DNA of 64,000 nt from Pseudomonas tensinigenes. GTDB lineage: Bacteria > Pseudomonadota > Gammaproteobacteria > Pseudomonadales > Pseudomonadaceae. Below are positions 18,458 to 26,827 of this stretch, in pieces (positions within the stretch are counted from its first letter, which is position 1; each line of letters starts with the position of its first letter). A program made the position numbers and the translations under genes. The notes below the pieces were generated by a model. The model made no database searches. It had not been told where the DNA came from and saw only the letters and a list, made by a program, of their open reading frames with translations. The stretch is taken from the NCBI RefSeq assembly GCF_014268445.2, contig NZ_CP077089.1, positions 3,589,501-3,653,500 on the forward strand. The letters run 5' to 3'.

Positions 18458-18603
18458 GGGATGCCCCACCCTGTTGTTACTCAATCGAAAGTTCCGTGGC
18501 GTTGCGGGCCAGAAACGCCGGGGATTCGGTGTTCCGGTACGACAATGCACTCAGACGCTGATTGTGTGACTGCATAACCTGGGCCAGATTATGTAACAAC
18601 CAG

Positions 18604-18656
18604 AAACAAAAAACTCCGTATTCGCCCCTTGCGGAACCAGAATACAGAGTTTTTTG
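18604..18656. terminator. bidirectional hairpin terminator upstream of azoR tail
   Basis: AAAAAACTCcGTATTC is complementary to GAATACaGAGTTTTTT, separated by 16 bases, with A and T runs on both sides. Placed at the 3' side of azoR (-). Confidence 0.8.
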
Positions 18657-18693
18657 GGTGTTACCTGAACATCAGCTGTTCTTTACGCAAGCC

Positions 18694-19305
18694 TTACGCA
18701 GCGGCGAACAATTGCTCGCTGATCTTCGCTTGCGCAGCGGTCATGGCGTTGTTGCGCACTTCTTCGCCATAAGCGAGGCCTTCGGCGCGAACGATTTCGA
18801 TGTCGGTGATGCCCAGGAAGCCCAGTACCAGCTTTAGATATTCTTCGTGAGCGATGCCGCTGGCCTGACCGGCATGAATGCCACCGGAAGTCGAAACGAT
18901 CACGACTTTCTTGCCACCGCACAGGCCTTCAGGGCCGGCTTCGGTGTAACGGACGGTCTGACCGGCAACAGCAACGCGGTCGATCCACGCCTTGAGCTGG
19001 GTCGGCACGGTGAAGTTGTACATCGGTGCGGCGATCACCACGGCGTCGGCAGCGATGAACTCGGCCAGGGTCGAAGCGCTCAGTTCGGCTTCGTGCTGTT
19101 GTGCGGCGTTACGCAGCTCAGCGGTGGTGCCGGCGGCAACCAGGGTGGTCGACGAGAAGTGGCTGATGGCGTCGGCGGCCAGATCGCGGTAAGTCACCAC
19201 GGCGCTTGGCTCGGCGACTTGCCAGGCTTTGACGACTTCGCCGCTCAACTGACGGGAAGCCGAGTTGTCGCCCAGAATGCTCGAATCGATATGCAGCAGT
19301 TTCAT
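18694..19305 (-). CDS. azoR: FMN-dependent NADH-azoreductase (quinone reductase)
   Basis: A 203-residue flavodoxin-fold enzyme. Family motifs: [20 protein letters not shown] (phosphate-binding loop), the FMN loop [23 protein letters not shown], and [10 protein letters not shown]. It performs two-electron reduction of quinones and azo compounds, protecting against thiol/quinone stress. The ATG at 19305 starts exactly at MKLLHID; upstream codons are not conserved in the family. It is divergent from a LysR gene 126 bases away, the usual arrangement for LysR-controlled quinone reductases. Confidence 0.93.
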   Translation of the reverse strand: MKLLHIDSSILGDNSASRQLSGEVVKAWQVAEPSAVVTYRDLAADAISHFSSTTLVAAGTTAELRNAAQQHEAELSASTLAEFIAADAVVIAAPMYNFTVPTQLKAWIDRVAVAGQTVRYTEAGPEGLCGGKKVVIVSTSGGIHAGQASGIAHEEYLKLVLGFLGITDIEIVRAEGLAYGEEVRNNAMTAAQAKISEQLFAAA

Positions 19306-19431
19306 GTGGAATGTCCTGGAAGGAATCGCCGGTGGCGACGGAATGGAGACAATCCTACGCAAGAAACCAATGGGTGATTAGCCGCCTGAAATGCGATAGT
19401 TTGTCCCATTGATAGAACAGTGGATTTCCCT

Positions 19432-20340
19432 ATGCAAGACCTCAACGATCTCTACTATTTCGCCAAAGTCGTCGAAGCCGGCGGTTTTGCCGCGGCCGGG
19501 CGCTTGCTGGGGATTCCCAAGTCACGGCTGTCGCGGCGCATTGCCGAACTGGAAGAACGCCTCGGCGCGCGTTTGCTGCAACGCACCACCCGGCAGCTCA
19601 ATCTCACCGCCGTTGGCGAACGTTATCTGCGTCACTGCCAGGCGATGTTGCTGGAAGCGGAGATGGCCGATGAAGCGGTGGCGAGCATGTCCAGCGAGCC
19701 GCGTGGACGTTTGCGGGTGTCATGCCCGACCGGTTTGGCGCATGAGATGCTGCCGTGGGTGATCAGCGAATTTCTCGGTAAATTCCCGCAGGTGCAACTT
19801 GAAGTCGTCTTGCTCAATCGCCGCGTCGATCTGGTCGGCGAAGGCTTTGATGTGGCGCTGCGCGTGCGTGAACATGGTGATGAGGACCCGTTGCTGGTTA
19901 CCCGGCGTCTGCGTCAGGCGCAAATGGTCGTGGTGGCCAGTCCGGCGTTTTTGCAGGGCCACACGGTCAACCACCCGCAAGACCTGAAGAATCTGCCGGT
20001 GCTGGGTGCGCTGGAGGCGGATCGCATGGTGCATGTGCGTTTGCTCGATCAGCAGGGCCACAGTTTCGAACTGAACATGGAAGCCCGCCTGGGCATCGAT
20101 GATTTTGTCGTACGCAAGGCCTGCGTTCTGGCCGGTCAGGGCTTTACCCTGTTGCCGATGATGTATTGCGAGGCGGAGCTGGAAAACGGCACGCTGGTGC
20201 AGATGCTGCCGGAGTGGTCGCTGCCCGGCGGCTGGCTGCAAGCGGTGTATCCGCATCGACGCGGGGTGATGCCGGCGGTGCGCGCGTGGATCGATCATCT
20301 GGTCGAGTCGTTCAATGCCTGTGGGGAGCGGTTGTTATGA
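19432..20340 (+). CDS. LysR family regulator (probable azoR regulator)
   Basis: A 302-residue LTTR. The helix-turn-helix is at residues 1-60 (DLYYFAKVVEAGGFAAAGRLLGIPKSRLSRRIAELEERLG) and the effector domain at about 90-295. The ATG at 19432 gives the canonical start; a GTG at 19420 is in frame but has no support. Being divergent from azoR suggests it senses an electrophile or quinone and controls azoR from the shared 126-base region. It overlaps the next gene by four bases (ATGA), so the pair is translationally coupled. Confidence 0.9.
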   Translation: MQDLNDLYYFAKVVEAGGFAAAGRLLGIPKSRLSRRIAELEERLGARLLQRTTRQLNLTAVGERYLRHCQAMLLEAEMADEAVASMSSEPRGRLRVSCPTGLAHEMLPWVISEFLGKFPQVQLEVVLLNRRVDLVGEGFDVALRVREHGDEDPLLVTRRLRQAQMVVVASPAFLQGHTVNHPQDLKNLPVLGALEADRMVHVRLLDQQGHSFELNMEARLGIDDFVVRKACVLAGQGFTLLPMMYCEAELENGTLVQMLPEWSLPGGWLQAVYPHRRGVMPAVRAWIDHLVESFNACGERLL

Positions 20341-20696
20341 GCAAAGGAAAGATGAACGAAGCCGACGTTGCGGCGTTCTGCCTGGCATTGCCGGGCGCTC
20401 GGGAAGATTACAAATGGGGTGGCGTGCGGGTGTTCTCGATTGCCGGCAACAAGATGTTTGCCTTGCAGGGACTGCGCGGGGATTCACTGGCATTCAAGGT
20501 TGATAAGGACCTGTTTCTCGGCCATTGCGACCGCCCGGGGATTCATCCGGCGCCGTATCTGGCGCGGGCGCAGTGGATCATCATGCACCCGCCCTACCCG
20601 TTGGGTGCCGAGGAATTGCGCGGGTTGTTGCAGCGCTCGCACCAGTTGGTGGTGAGCAAGTTGCCGAAGAAAACCCAAATCGGCTTATTGCTGTAA
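20337..20696 (+). CDS. MmcQ/YjbR family protein
   Basis: A 119-residue cytoplasmic protein with the YjbR cyanase-like fold signature: CLALPGAREDYKWG near the N-terminus, ALQGLRGDSLAFKVD, IHPAPYLARAQWIIM, and a C-terminal LVVSKLPKKTQIGL. The family is described as DNA-binding-like by structure, but its role is unresolved. The start ATG overlaps the LysR stop (ATGA), showing coupling to the regulator. Confidence 0.88.
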   Translation: MSKGKMNEADVAAFCLALPGAREDYKWGGVRVFSIAGNKMFALQGLRGDSLAFKVDKDLFLGHCDRPGIHPAPYLARAQWIIMHPPYPLGAEELRGLLQRSHQLVVSKLPKKTQIGLLL

Positions 20697-20710
20697 CCCC
20701 AATCCCCCTG

Positions 20711-20796
20711 TGTAGGAGCTGCCGAAGGCTGCGATCTTTTGACTTTGATCTTTTAAAAGCAAGATCAAAAGATCGCAGCCTTCGGCAGCTCCTACA
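20711..20796. repeat. REP pair, family B
   Basis: TGTAGGAGCTGCCGAAGGCT and its complement around an AAGATC-rich loop, between converging genes. Confidence 0.9.
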
Positions 20797-20814
20797 TAGG
20801 GAATTGCGGTGTAT

Positions 20815-21246
20815 TCAGAACAGCGTCAGCAGATTCGAGCCGAGAAACAGCTGGTCGATCCAGAACACCTGATGCAACACGACAATCACCCAGAACAGAA
20901 TCTGAAACGACACCTTGCGCGTCTTGTGCCGGAACACCTGCTGGGCGATCAACGCGCCCGGCCAGCCGCCAGCCAGTTCCACGGCATGCAGGATGTTCTC
21001 CGGGGTGCGCCAGGCATCGGTGCGCGCCTTGCGCTTGTCGGCCCAGTACATGAAGAACGCCAGCACGCTGACAACCCCATAGGCTGCCAGCGGCACCAGC
21101 GAAATCCCGCGCAGCCACATCGAAACGGAGCCGAACAGCGGCAACGCGCAGACGATCAGCAGAACCAGCAGTTTCAGCTTCAGATGCTGGATGTTGTTGC
21201 CGCCCGAAGGTCGTCCTTCGGGGCGGCGTGCGCGGGAATCACTCAT
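20815..21246 (-). CDS. DUF1294 membrane protein
   Basis: A 143-residue protein: a short basic N-terminus, three hydrophobic segments ([49 protein letters not shown]) and the DUF1294 core [21 protein letters not shown]...[19 protein letters not shown]. Longer relatives carry an N-terminal cold-shock domain; this one does not. The ATG overlaps the uppP stop (ATGA), so it is the second gene of a uppP operon. Function unknown. Confidence 0.88.
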   Translation of the reverse strand: MSDSRARRPEGRPSGGNNIQHLKLKLLVLLIVCALPLFGSVSMWLRGISLVPLAAYGVVSVLAFFMYWADKRKARTDAWRTPENILHAVELAGGWPGALIAQQVFRHKTRKVSFQILFWVIVVLHQVFWIDQLFLGSNLLTLF

Positions 21247-22076
21247 GGTTTGGCCGCCGCCCAATCGATCCAGCCAAACTGCCACGTCGCCAGAATCACC
21301 AGACCAAACACGATCCGATACCAGGCGAACGCCGCATAACTGTGGCTGGCAATAAACTTGAGCAAACCGCGCACGGCGATCATGGCGAAGATGAATGCGG
21401 TGACGAAACCGATGGCGAACACCGGGAAGTCCGCTGGCACAAACAGGTCGCGGTACTTGTAGCCCGAGTAGACCGCCGCACCGACCATGGTCGGCATGGC
21501 CAGAAAAAACGAGAACTCGGTAGCGGTCTTGCGCGACAGGCCGAACAGCAAACCGCCAATGATCGTCGAGCCGGAACGCGAGGTGCCGGGGATCATCGCC
21601 AGACACTGGGCGAAGCCGACCTTCAATGCGTCCTTCCAGGTGATCTCGTCGACCGTTTCGGCATGCACTTCATGCTGACGCTTTTCCGCCCACAACATGA
21701 TGATGCCGCCCACCACCAGCGCGGCCGCGACGGTAATCGGGTTGAACAGGTATTCGTGGATCAGGTCGGCAAAGATCACGCCCAGCACCACCGCGGGCAG
21801 AAACGCGATCAGCAGGTTAGCGGTAAAACGCCGTGCGCTCGGCTGCGTCGGCAAACCGATGACCACATCGAAGATCTTGCGTCGAAACTCCCAGACCACC
21901 GCGAGGATCGCGCCGAGCTGGATGATGATATTGAACGCCATGGCTCGTTCGCCGCCGAATTCGAGCAAGTCGGCAACAATGATTTGGTGTCCGGTACTGG
22001 AAATGGGCAAAAACTCCGTCAGCCCTTCTACAACTCCTAGTATCAGTGCCTGCAAGGCCGTCCAAAGATCCATCAA
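21243..22076 (-). CDS. uppP: undecaprenyl-diphosphatase UppP/BacA
   Basis: A 277-residue multi-pass membrane phosphatase that recycles undecaprenyl diphosphate for peptidoglycan and other envelope polymers; extra copies give bacitracin tolerance. Both BacA signatures are present: [17 protein letters not shown] near the N-terminus (catalytic Glu, Ser) and the [13 protein letters not shown] box with its catalytic Arg. It is first in an operon with the DUF1294 gene. Pseudomonas usually has further UppP or PAP2 phosphatases, so redundancy is likely. Confidence 0.95.
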   Translation of the reverse strand: MMDLWTALQALILGVVEGLTEFLPISSTGHQIIVADLLEFGGERAMAFNIIIQLGAILAVVWEFRRKIFDVVIGLPTQPSARRFTANLLIAFLPAVVLGVIFADLIHEYLFNPITVAAALVVGGIIMLWAEKRQHEVHAETVDEITWKDALKVGFAQCLAMIPGTSRSGSTIIGGLLFGLSRKTATEFSFFLAMPTMVGAAVYSGYKYRDLFVPADFPVFAIGFVTAFIFAMIAVRGLLKFIASHSYAAFAWYRIVFGLVILATWQFGWIDWAAAKP

Positions 22077-22377
22077 TCCCCCAAAGAGCGATGCGCGCCG
22101 GCATGCCCCGATAGTATTTTTTTACGTTCACTGCGATCAGCGTAGCTGGTTGTGGCTGTACCGATTCCGCGCGCACAGGATCCACACGAAACGGTCAAAA
22201 TTCCGTGAAATATCAATTTGGATTCAGGTTTTCACGCGCGGGGCCGAAATCCTAACAGACAAGCCTTAATAGCGCTGCCGCGTTATACGACTTGGGTCGC
22301 GTATGCCCGCTCACAAAATCGTGGTTGGATGCTGGCGGTCGTTTATTACAAGAAAAAGAATCCGGAGTGACAGCGTT
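22077..22377. other. 301-base divergent promoter region (uppP / chemoreceptor)
   Basis: Shared upstream region without a gene-like frame. A dyad CGTGAAA...TTTCACG (about 22204-22236) is visible; no REP element and no recognisable sigma-28 box. Confidence 0.5.
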
Positions 22378-24012
22378 ATGAACAGCTTGCGCAGCGTGTC
22401 GATCAGCCGACGCTTGTGGCTCATCTTGATTGTGGCGGTGGTCATGTTGCTGACCTTGGGCGTGTTGATGCTCAAGCAGATCCACGACGATCTCTACCAT
22501 GCCAAAGCCCAGAAAACCCAACACGTGGTGCAGACCGCCAGCGGCCTGCTGACCTATTACCACGACCTCGAAACCGCCGGCACACTGACTAAAGAGGCCG
22601 CGCAGAAACAGGCGCTGACGGCGATTCGTGGCTTGCGCTACGACCAGAGCGATTATTTCTGGATCAACGACCTCACGCCCGTGATGGTCATGCACCCGAC
22701 CAATCCGAAACTCGAAGGCCAGAACCTTTCGGCGATCCGCGATCCGGACGGTTTTGCGGTGTTCAACGAAATGGTTGCCATCGCCAAGGCCAAAGGCGCC
22801 GGCATGGTCGACTATCGTTGGCCAAAACCGGGCGCCAGTGAGCCGGTAGCCAAGACCTCCTACGTCAAACTGTTCGAACCGTGGGGCTGGGTACTCGGCT
22901 CCGGGGTTTATGTCGATGATGTGCAGGCGGAATTCCAGGGCCAAATGATCAAGGCTTCGGTTATCGGCCTGGCGATTGCGCTGATCATGGCGCTGCTGGT
23001 GATCCTGATCGCACGCAGCATCGTCCGTCCGCTGCAGGAAACCGTAAACGCCATGGCCAACATCGCCAGCGGTGAAAGCGACCTGACCCGCAGCCTCGAT
23101 ACTCACGGCAAGGATGAAGTCACCGAGCTCGCGCATCACTTCAACGCCTTTACCGCCAAGCTGCGGCGGGTGATCGGTGATCTGCAGGTGTCGGCCAGTG
23201 CGCTCGGCCAGTCGTCCAGCGAACTGGGCAACGATGCCTCGCAGGCCCAGCAACGCAGCCAGCAGCAATCGCAGCAAATGGAACTGGTGGCCACGGCGAT
23301 CAACGAAGTGACCTATGGCGTGCAGGACGTGGCGAAGAACGCCGAGCACGCCGCCGCCGAAATGCGCGATGCCGAAGCGCAGGCGCAACAGGGCCAGATC
23401 AACATCGATGGCAGCTTGCAGCAGATCGACAAGCTGTCCGGGACCATTGATCAAGCGGTTGAAGTGATTCGCACCCTCGCGGCCGAAAGCACGCAGATCG
23501 GCAGCGTATTGGAAGTGATCCGCTCGATTGCCGAGCAGACCAACCTGCTCGCGCTCAACGCCGCGATCGAAGCAGCCCGGGCCGGTGAGCAAGGTCGCGG
23601 CTTTGCCGTGGTGGCGGACGAAGTGCGCTTGCTGGCGCAGCGCACGCAGAAATCGACTGCGGAAATTCAGTCGATGATCGAACGCTTGCAGAACCATTCC
23701 GAAGCCGCCGTGAAGGTGATCGGCGACAGCAGCAAGGCGTCGCAATTGACCATCGAGCAAGCGGGACTGGCCGGGGCGAGTCTGAATGCCATTGGCCAGG
23801 CGTTGCGCAATCTCAACGGCCTGAATGCGTCGATTGCCAGCGCGACGTTGCAACAGGCGCATGTGGTCGAGGACATCAATCAGAACGTCACTCAAGCGGC
23901 CGGCCTCTCGCACAGCACGGCAATTGCGGCCGAGCAGTCGAGTGCGGCCAGCCTGCGCCTCGGCCAATTGAGCGAACAACTCAACGCCCTCCTGCGCCAG
24001 TTTCGCGTCTGA
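22378..24012 (+). CDS. methyl-accepting chemotaxis protein with sCache_2 domain (McpP-like)
   Basis: A 544-residue inner-membrane chemoreceptor. TM1 is at about 11-31 ([20 protein letters not shown]). A periplasmic single-Cache domain follows (about 35-190; [41 protein letters not shown]), then TM2 ([20 protein letters not shown]), HAMP, and a signalling domain with the hairpin tip [32 protein letters not shown]. sCache_2 receptors such as P. putida McpP sense short carboxylic acids (acetate, pyruvate, propionate, lactate), so that is the best guess. No C-terminal CheR pentapeptide. Confidence 0.9.
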   Translation: MNSLRSVSISRRLWLILIVAVVMLLTLGVLMLKQIHDDLYHAKAQKTQHVVQTASGLLTYYHDLETAGTLTKEAAQKQALTAIRGLRYDQSDYFWINDLTPVMVMHPTNPKLEGQNLSAIRDPDGFAVFNEMVAIAKAKGAGMVDYRWPKPGASEPVAKTSYVKLFEPWGWVLGSGVYVDDVQAEFQGQMIKASVIGLAIALIMALLVILIARSIVRPLQETVNAMANIASGESDLTRSLDTHGKDEVTELAHHFNAFTAKLRRVIGDLQVSASALGQSSSELGNDASQAQQRSQQQSQQMELVATAINEVTYGVQDVAKNAEHAAAEMRDAEAQAQQGQINIDGSLQQIDKLSGTIDQAVEVIRTLAAESTQIGSVLEVIRSIAEQTNLLALNAAIEAARAGEQGRGFAVVADEVRLLAQRTQKSTAEIQSMIERLQNHSEAAVKVIGDSSKASQLTIEQAGLAGASLNAIGQALRNLNGLNASIASATLQQAHVVEDINQNVTQAAGLSHSTAIAAEQSSAASLRLGQLSEQLNALLRQFRV

Positions 24013-24035
24013 TCCGTGTAACTCTGGTGAACCCA

Positions 24036-24231
24036 CCCCTCACCCCAGCCCTCTTTCCGAGGAGAGGGGGCCGACCGAGGTGTCTCAAGCTATACGTCGA
24101 CCTGAAAAATCGAGTCGATTATGGATTCAACGCAGAAAGATCAGGTCGGCGTATCTCGAACATCCAACTCGGTCAGTCCCCTCTCCCTACGGGCGGTCCG
24201 ACGTTTCGGGAGGGTTAGGGTGAGGGGTTTG
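24036..24231. repeat. family C repeat (CCCTCACCCCAGCCCTCT type), inverted pair
   Basis: Starts CCCTCACCCCAGCCCTCT and ends with the near-complement GGGTTAGGGTGAGGGG. The interior contains GACCGAGGTGTCTC and, inverted, CTCGGTCAGTCCCCTCTCCC, the same unit that forms the array near 47.3-47.8 kb. Non-coding, between the chemoreceptor and pnuC. Confidence 0.8.
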
Positions 24232-24282
24232 GCCCAATGCAGTACAATCCGCCCCCTCCTCAATTTCCCCCAAGGAACCGCC

Positions 24283-24846
24283 ATGTCCGGGCTTGAACTG
24301 TTTGCCGCCGCCCTTGGCGTGATCGCCGTGTGGCTGACGGTCAAACAGAATCCGTGGTGCTGGCCGATCGGCCTGGTCATGGTGCTGCTCTATAGCTGGA
24401 TCTTCTTTGAAGTGAAGCTGTACTCGGACATGTTGCTGCAAGTGATCTACGCCGCGTTGCAAGTCTATGGCTGGTGGCAATGGACCCGCGCCGGGACGAT
24501 GCATGACGGCCGGGAGGTCACTCGCCTCGATCAACGCTCTATCCTGATCGGCCTCGGTGCTGGCGCGGTCGGCAGCCTGCTGCTCGGCGCGGCCATGGCC
24601 CACTGGACCGACGCCGCGCAACCGTGGCTCGATGCCGCGCTGACCGGTTTCAGCCTGGTTGCGCAACTGTGGATGGCGCAGAAGCGGCTGCAATGCTGGG
24701 CGCTGTGGTTCGTGCTCGATGTGATTTTTGTCGGGTTGTTCATCTATAAGGGGCTGTACCTCACCGCCGCGCTGTACGGGCTGTTCACCTTGCTGGCGAT
24801 TCAAGGCTTTCGCGAATGGCGTGCTGACCCGGCGTTGCGCCCATGA
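24283..24846 (+). CDS. pnuC: nicotinamide riboside transporter PnuC
   Basis: A 187-residue membrane protein with about seven hydrophobic segments and the PnuC core KQNPWCWPIGLVMVLLYSWIFF, SDMLLQVIYAALQVYGWWQW and ALWFVLDVIFVGLFIYKGLY; the aromatic WWQW region contributes to the ligand site in characterised members. It imports nicotinamide riboside by facilitated diffusion, trapped by phosphorylation. The ATG at 24283 has CAAGGA 7 bases upstream. The next gene, overlapping by ATGA, encodes the trapping kinase, which supports the substrate call. Confidence 0.93.
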   Translation: MSGLELFAAALGVIAVWLTVKQNPWCWPIGLVMVLLYSWIFFEVKLYSDMLLQVIYAALQVYGWWQWTRAGTMHDGREVTRLDQRSILIGLGAGAVGSLLLGAAMAHWTDAAQPWLDAALTGFSLVAQLWMAQKRLQCWALWFVLDVIFVGLFIYKGLYLTAALYGLFTLLAIQGFREWRADPALRP

Positions 24847-25367
24847 AGGTTGTGGTCCTGACCGGGCCCGAATCCACCGGCAAGAGCTGGCTGGCAGCGG
24901 GCCTGCAACAACGCTTTGGCGGCTTGCGCGTGGATGAATACGTGCGTCGGTTTATCGAACTCAATCCCCGCGATACGTGCCTTGCCGACATCCCTGATAT
25001 CGCTCGGGGCCAACTGCAATGGGAAGATGAAGCGCGGGCGCAACAGCCTGCGCTGCTGATCCTCGACACCCATTTGCTGAGCAACATGCTGTGGAGCCAT
25101 ACCCTGTTTGCCGACTGTCCGGGCTGGCTGGAAACCGAGCTGTTGGCACGGCATTACGACCTGCACCTTCTTTTGTCCCCGGAACAGGTCGACTGGACCG
25201 ATGACGGTCAGCGCTGCCAGCCGGATCTGGACGAGCGTCTGGCGTTTTACCAGTCCACGCAAAACTGGCTGGAAAACCACCATCAGCGCTTTCTGATCAT
25301 TCAAGGCAATTGGGCCGAACGCCAACTGCAGGCCTTTGCCGCTGTCGAGCAATTACTGACCGAGTGA
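24843..25367 (+). CDS. nicotinamide riboside kinase (NadR C-terminal-type)
   Basis: A 174-residue P-loop kinase resembling only the C-terminal kinase domain of E. coli NadR: Walker A GPESTGKSW, the aromatic/acidic segment RVDEYVRRFIE, DIARGQLQWEDEA, LILDTHLLSNML, and the lid QVDWTDDGQRCQPDLDER. It should phosphorylate nicotinamide riboside to NMN, completing salvage with PnuC. The NadR repressor and NMN adenylyltransferase domains are absent, so adenylylation must come from elsewhere. The start overlaps the pnuC stop (ATGA). Confidence 0.88.
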   Translation: MKVVVLTGPESTGKSWLAAGLQQRFGGLRVDEYVRRFIELNPRDTCLADIPDIARGQLQWEDEARAQQPALLILDTHLLSNMLWSHTLFADCPGWLETELLARHYDLHLLLSPEQVDWTDDGQRCQPDLDERLAFYQSTQNWLENHHQRFLIIQGNWAERQLQAFAAVEQLLTE

Positions 25368-25724
25368 CCCGATCATTGGGTCACCTTCCCCGGCACTTTC
25401 CCCTGTTTCGGGGACAAAGTGTCCGATTCTGAAACACTCGTTGACGTGCAGAGTGCCCGTTTCAACACTGTTCACGACTTTGTCATCCGAGTTGTTACGC
25501 GCTTGAAACACATCGTCGCAAACCCTTGTTCCAGAGCTTTGTTCAGCCAATAGACAACTCAGCGCGCCGGTGGGTGTTTCAACGCTGAAACAGCTTGTGT
25601 TTCAGCTGCGCGTGTTTATTTGCCAACTCATTGAAATTCAAAAACATTAAAAAAGCGGCACAGCTTTCGCTCTCTCCTTCACAACGCTGACTAGGGCCAG
25701 CCCACTGAAGAAGGAATTGCAGCC
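25368..25724. promoter_or_regulatory. fap operon regulatory region with TGTTTCA/TGAAACA half-sites
   Basis: 357 bases without a gene. Half-sites: TGTTTCG 25404-25410, TGAAACA 25430-25436, GTTTCA 25459-25464, TGAAACA 25504-25510, then a tight group of TGTTTCA 25575-25581, TGAAACA 25586-25592 and TGTTTCA 25598-25604, forming two adjacent perfect dyads. The group lies about 80-110 bases before the predicted sigma-54 start site, the usual place for an enhancer. Binding by the neighbouring enhancer-binding protein is inferred. Confidence 0.65.
25655..25672 (+). promoter_or_regulatory. sigma-54 (-24/-12) promoter of the fap operon
   Basis: CGGCACAGCTTTCGCT has GG (25657-25658) and GC (25669-25670) exactly 10 bases apart and differs little from the TGGCAC-N5-TTGCW consensus. 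It lies about 55 bases before the fapA start. Confidence 0.65.
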
Positions 25725-26177
25725 GTGGGGAATATCCAAAAAGGTTTGACCTGCCTTCTGCTGATCGGATCAGCAGCCAGTACGCTGATCAGCTTCAACG
25801 TGCAGGCGGAAGGCAACGGTGTGATCGTCCTCAACCGCGATGTTCAGCCTATTCCGATCGGTCGCAACGGTGGCAAAGACCCCTACCCGACCACTGTCAA
25901 CGCCAACCCGTCCGCACGCATCAACTCCACCATGAACAGCACCGAATTGAGCGACGGCGACTTCGCCGGTGTCGCCAGCGGCAGCGCGTTCCGCACCGTC
26001 AACAATGTCCAGGCCGGCGCCAATCTGCCGGGCCTCAATACCGTCACCAATCCCAACGGCATGCCCGGCATGAGCGCAGGACACGGCGGCGGCTCCGGCG
26101 GTGCGATTTCCGGCACGATCAACCGCGCCATGAGTTCCGGCCTTGCCCCTCTGACCCGCATGGCCGGAGGCCAATGA
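25725..26177 (+). CDS. fapA: FapA, functional amyloid accessory protein
   Basis: A 150-residue periplasmic protein, first of the fap operon. Signal peptide residues 1-28 (ending SFNVQAEG). The mature part has the FapA marks GVIVLNRDVQPIPIGR, DPYPTTVNANPSA, LSDGDFAGVASGSAF, NLPGLNTVTNPNGMPGM and a Gly-rich tail ending SGLAPLTRM. FapA is regarded as a chaperone or regulator of fibril composition that keeps FapB/FapC from premature assembly. The start is GTG, with AAGGA 9 bases upstream; no in-frame ATG would leave a signal peptide. Confidence 0.92.
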   Translation: MGNIQKGLTCLLLIGSAASTLISFNVQAEGNGVIVLNRDVQPIPIGRNGGKDPYPTTVNANPSARINSTMNSTELSDGDFAGVASGSAFRTVNNVQAGANLPGLNTVTNPNGMPGMSAGHGGGSGGAISGTINRAMSSGLAPLTRMAGGQ

Positions 26178-26178
26178 A

Positions 26179-26754
26179 ATGAATCGTTCACTCCTTCTGC
26201 TTGCCCTGCTCGGTTGCACCACTGCCATGGCTGCTGATCCTGGTTCAGTGAACAAGGCCAACATTCAAGATTCCGGGGTGCAGTACCGCGGCAACTTCAA
26301 CGTCAACCAGGCGGCTGGCGATCAAATGCAACAGACCAACGTCAAGGCAGTGGCAATCGGCACCGAATCCCACGCCAGTACCAGCGTCATGCAGAAAATC
26401 GACACACCGGCCTCGCGCTCCATCGACGCCAGCGCATCCATTGGCGGCACCTCTTTCAGTAATGGCAACGGCATCCTCGGTGTGAACCAGGGCGCCGGGG
26501 CCAACAACCAGATGGCCAACGTCACGCGCGTCAGCATCAGTGCTGCCCCGCAGAGCGTTGACGACAGTGCCCTTTCGCAACAGAACGTGGCGCTTTTACC
26601 GAGCTCAGGAGCAACTGGTACCTCACCCGGCAGTCGCCAGGTCACGACAAGTGATCAGGCCTTCACCGGCAGCCGCGGGGTAATCCAGGTGAACCAGAGT
26701 GCCGGGGTGGGGAACCGAATGGCTAACACCCTGAGCATCCGGGTCGCTGACTGA
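26179..26754 (+). CDS. fapB: FapB, minor amyloid / nucleator subunit
   Basis: A 191-residue exported protein: signal peptide MNRSLLLLALLGCTTAMA, then three imperfect amyloid repeats with a common core (FNVNQAAGDQMQQTNV, GVNQGAGANNQMANV, IQVNQSAGVGNRMANT). By analogy with curli it is seen as the nucleator; it is a minor component of Fap fibrils. It starts one base after the fapA stop, with a perfect GGAGG inside the end of fapA, so translation is coupled. Confidence 0.93.
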   Translation: MNRSLLLLALLGCTTAMAADPGSVNKANIQDSGVQYRGNFNVNQAAGDQMQQTNVKAVAIGTESHASTSVMQKIDTPASRSIDASASIGGTSFSNGNGILGVNQGAGANNQMANVTRVSISAAPQSVDDSALSQQNVALLPSSGATGTSPGSRQVTTSDQAFTGSRGVIQVNQSAGVGNRMANTLSIRVAD

Positions 26755-26827
26755 CCCAAACAACAAAAGCAGTGCAATTAGAAAGTACCAACACTTAACC
26801 AACTAATAAGCACGATGGAGAAACACC

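Noticed and set aside
22252..24036. 594-codon open frame antisense to the chemoreceptor
   Set aside because: Mirror of a high-GC gene read on the other strand; composition is Arg/His/Gln-rich with no known domain, while the plus strand encodes a complete chemoreceptor.
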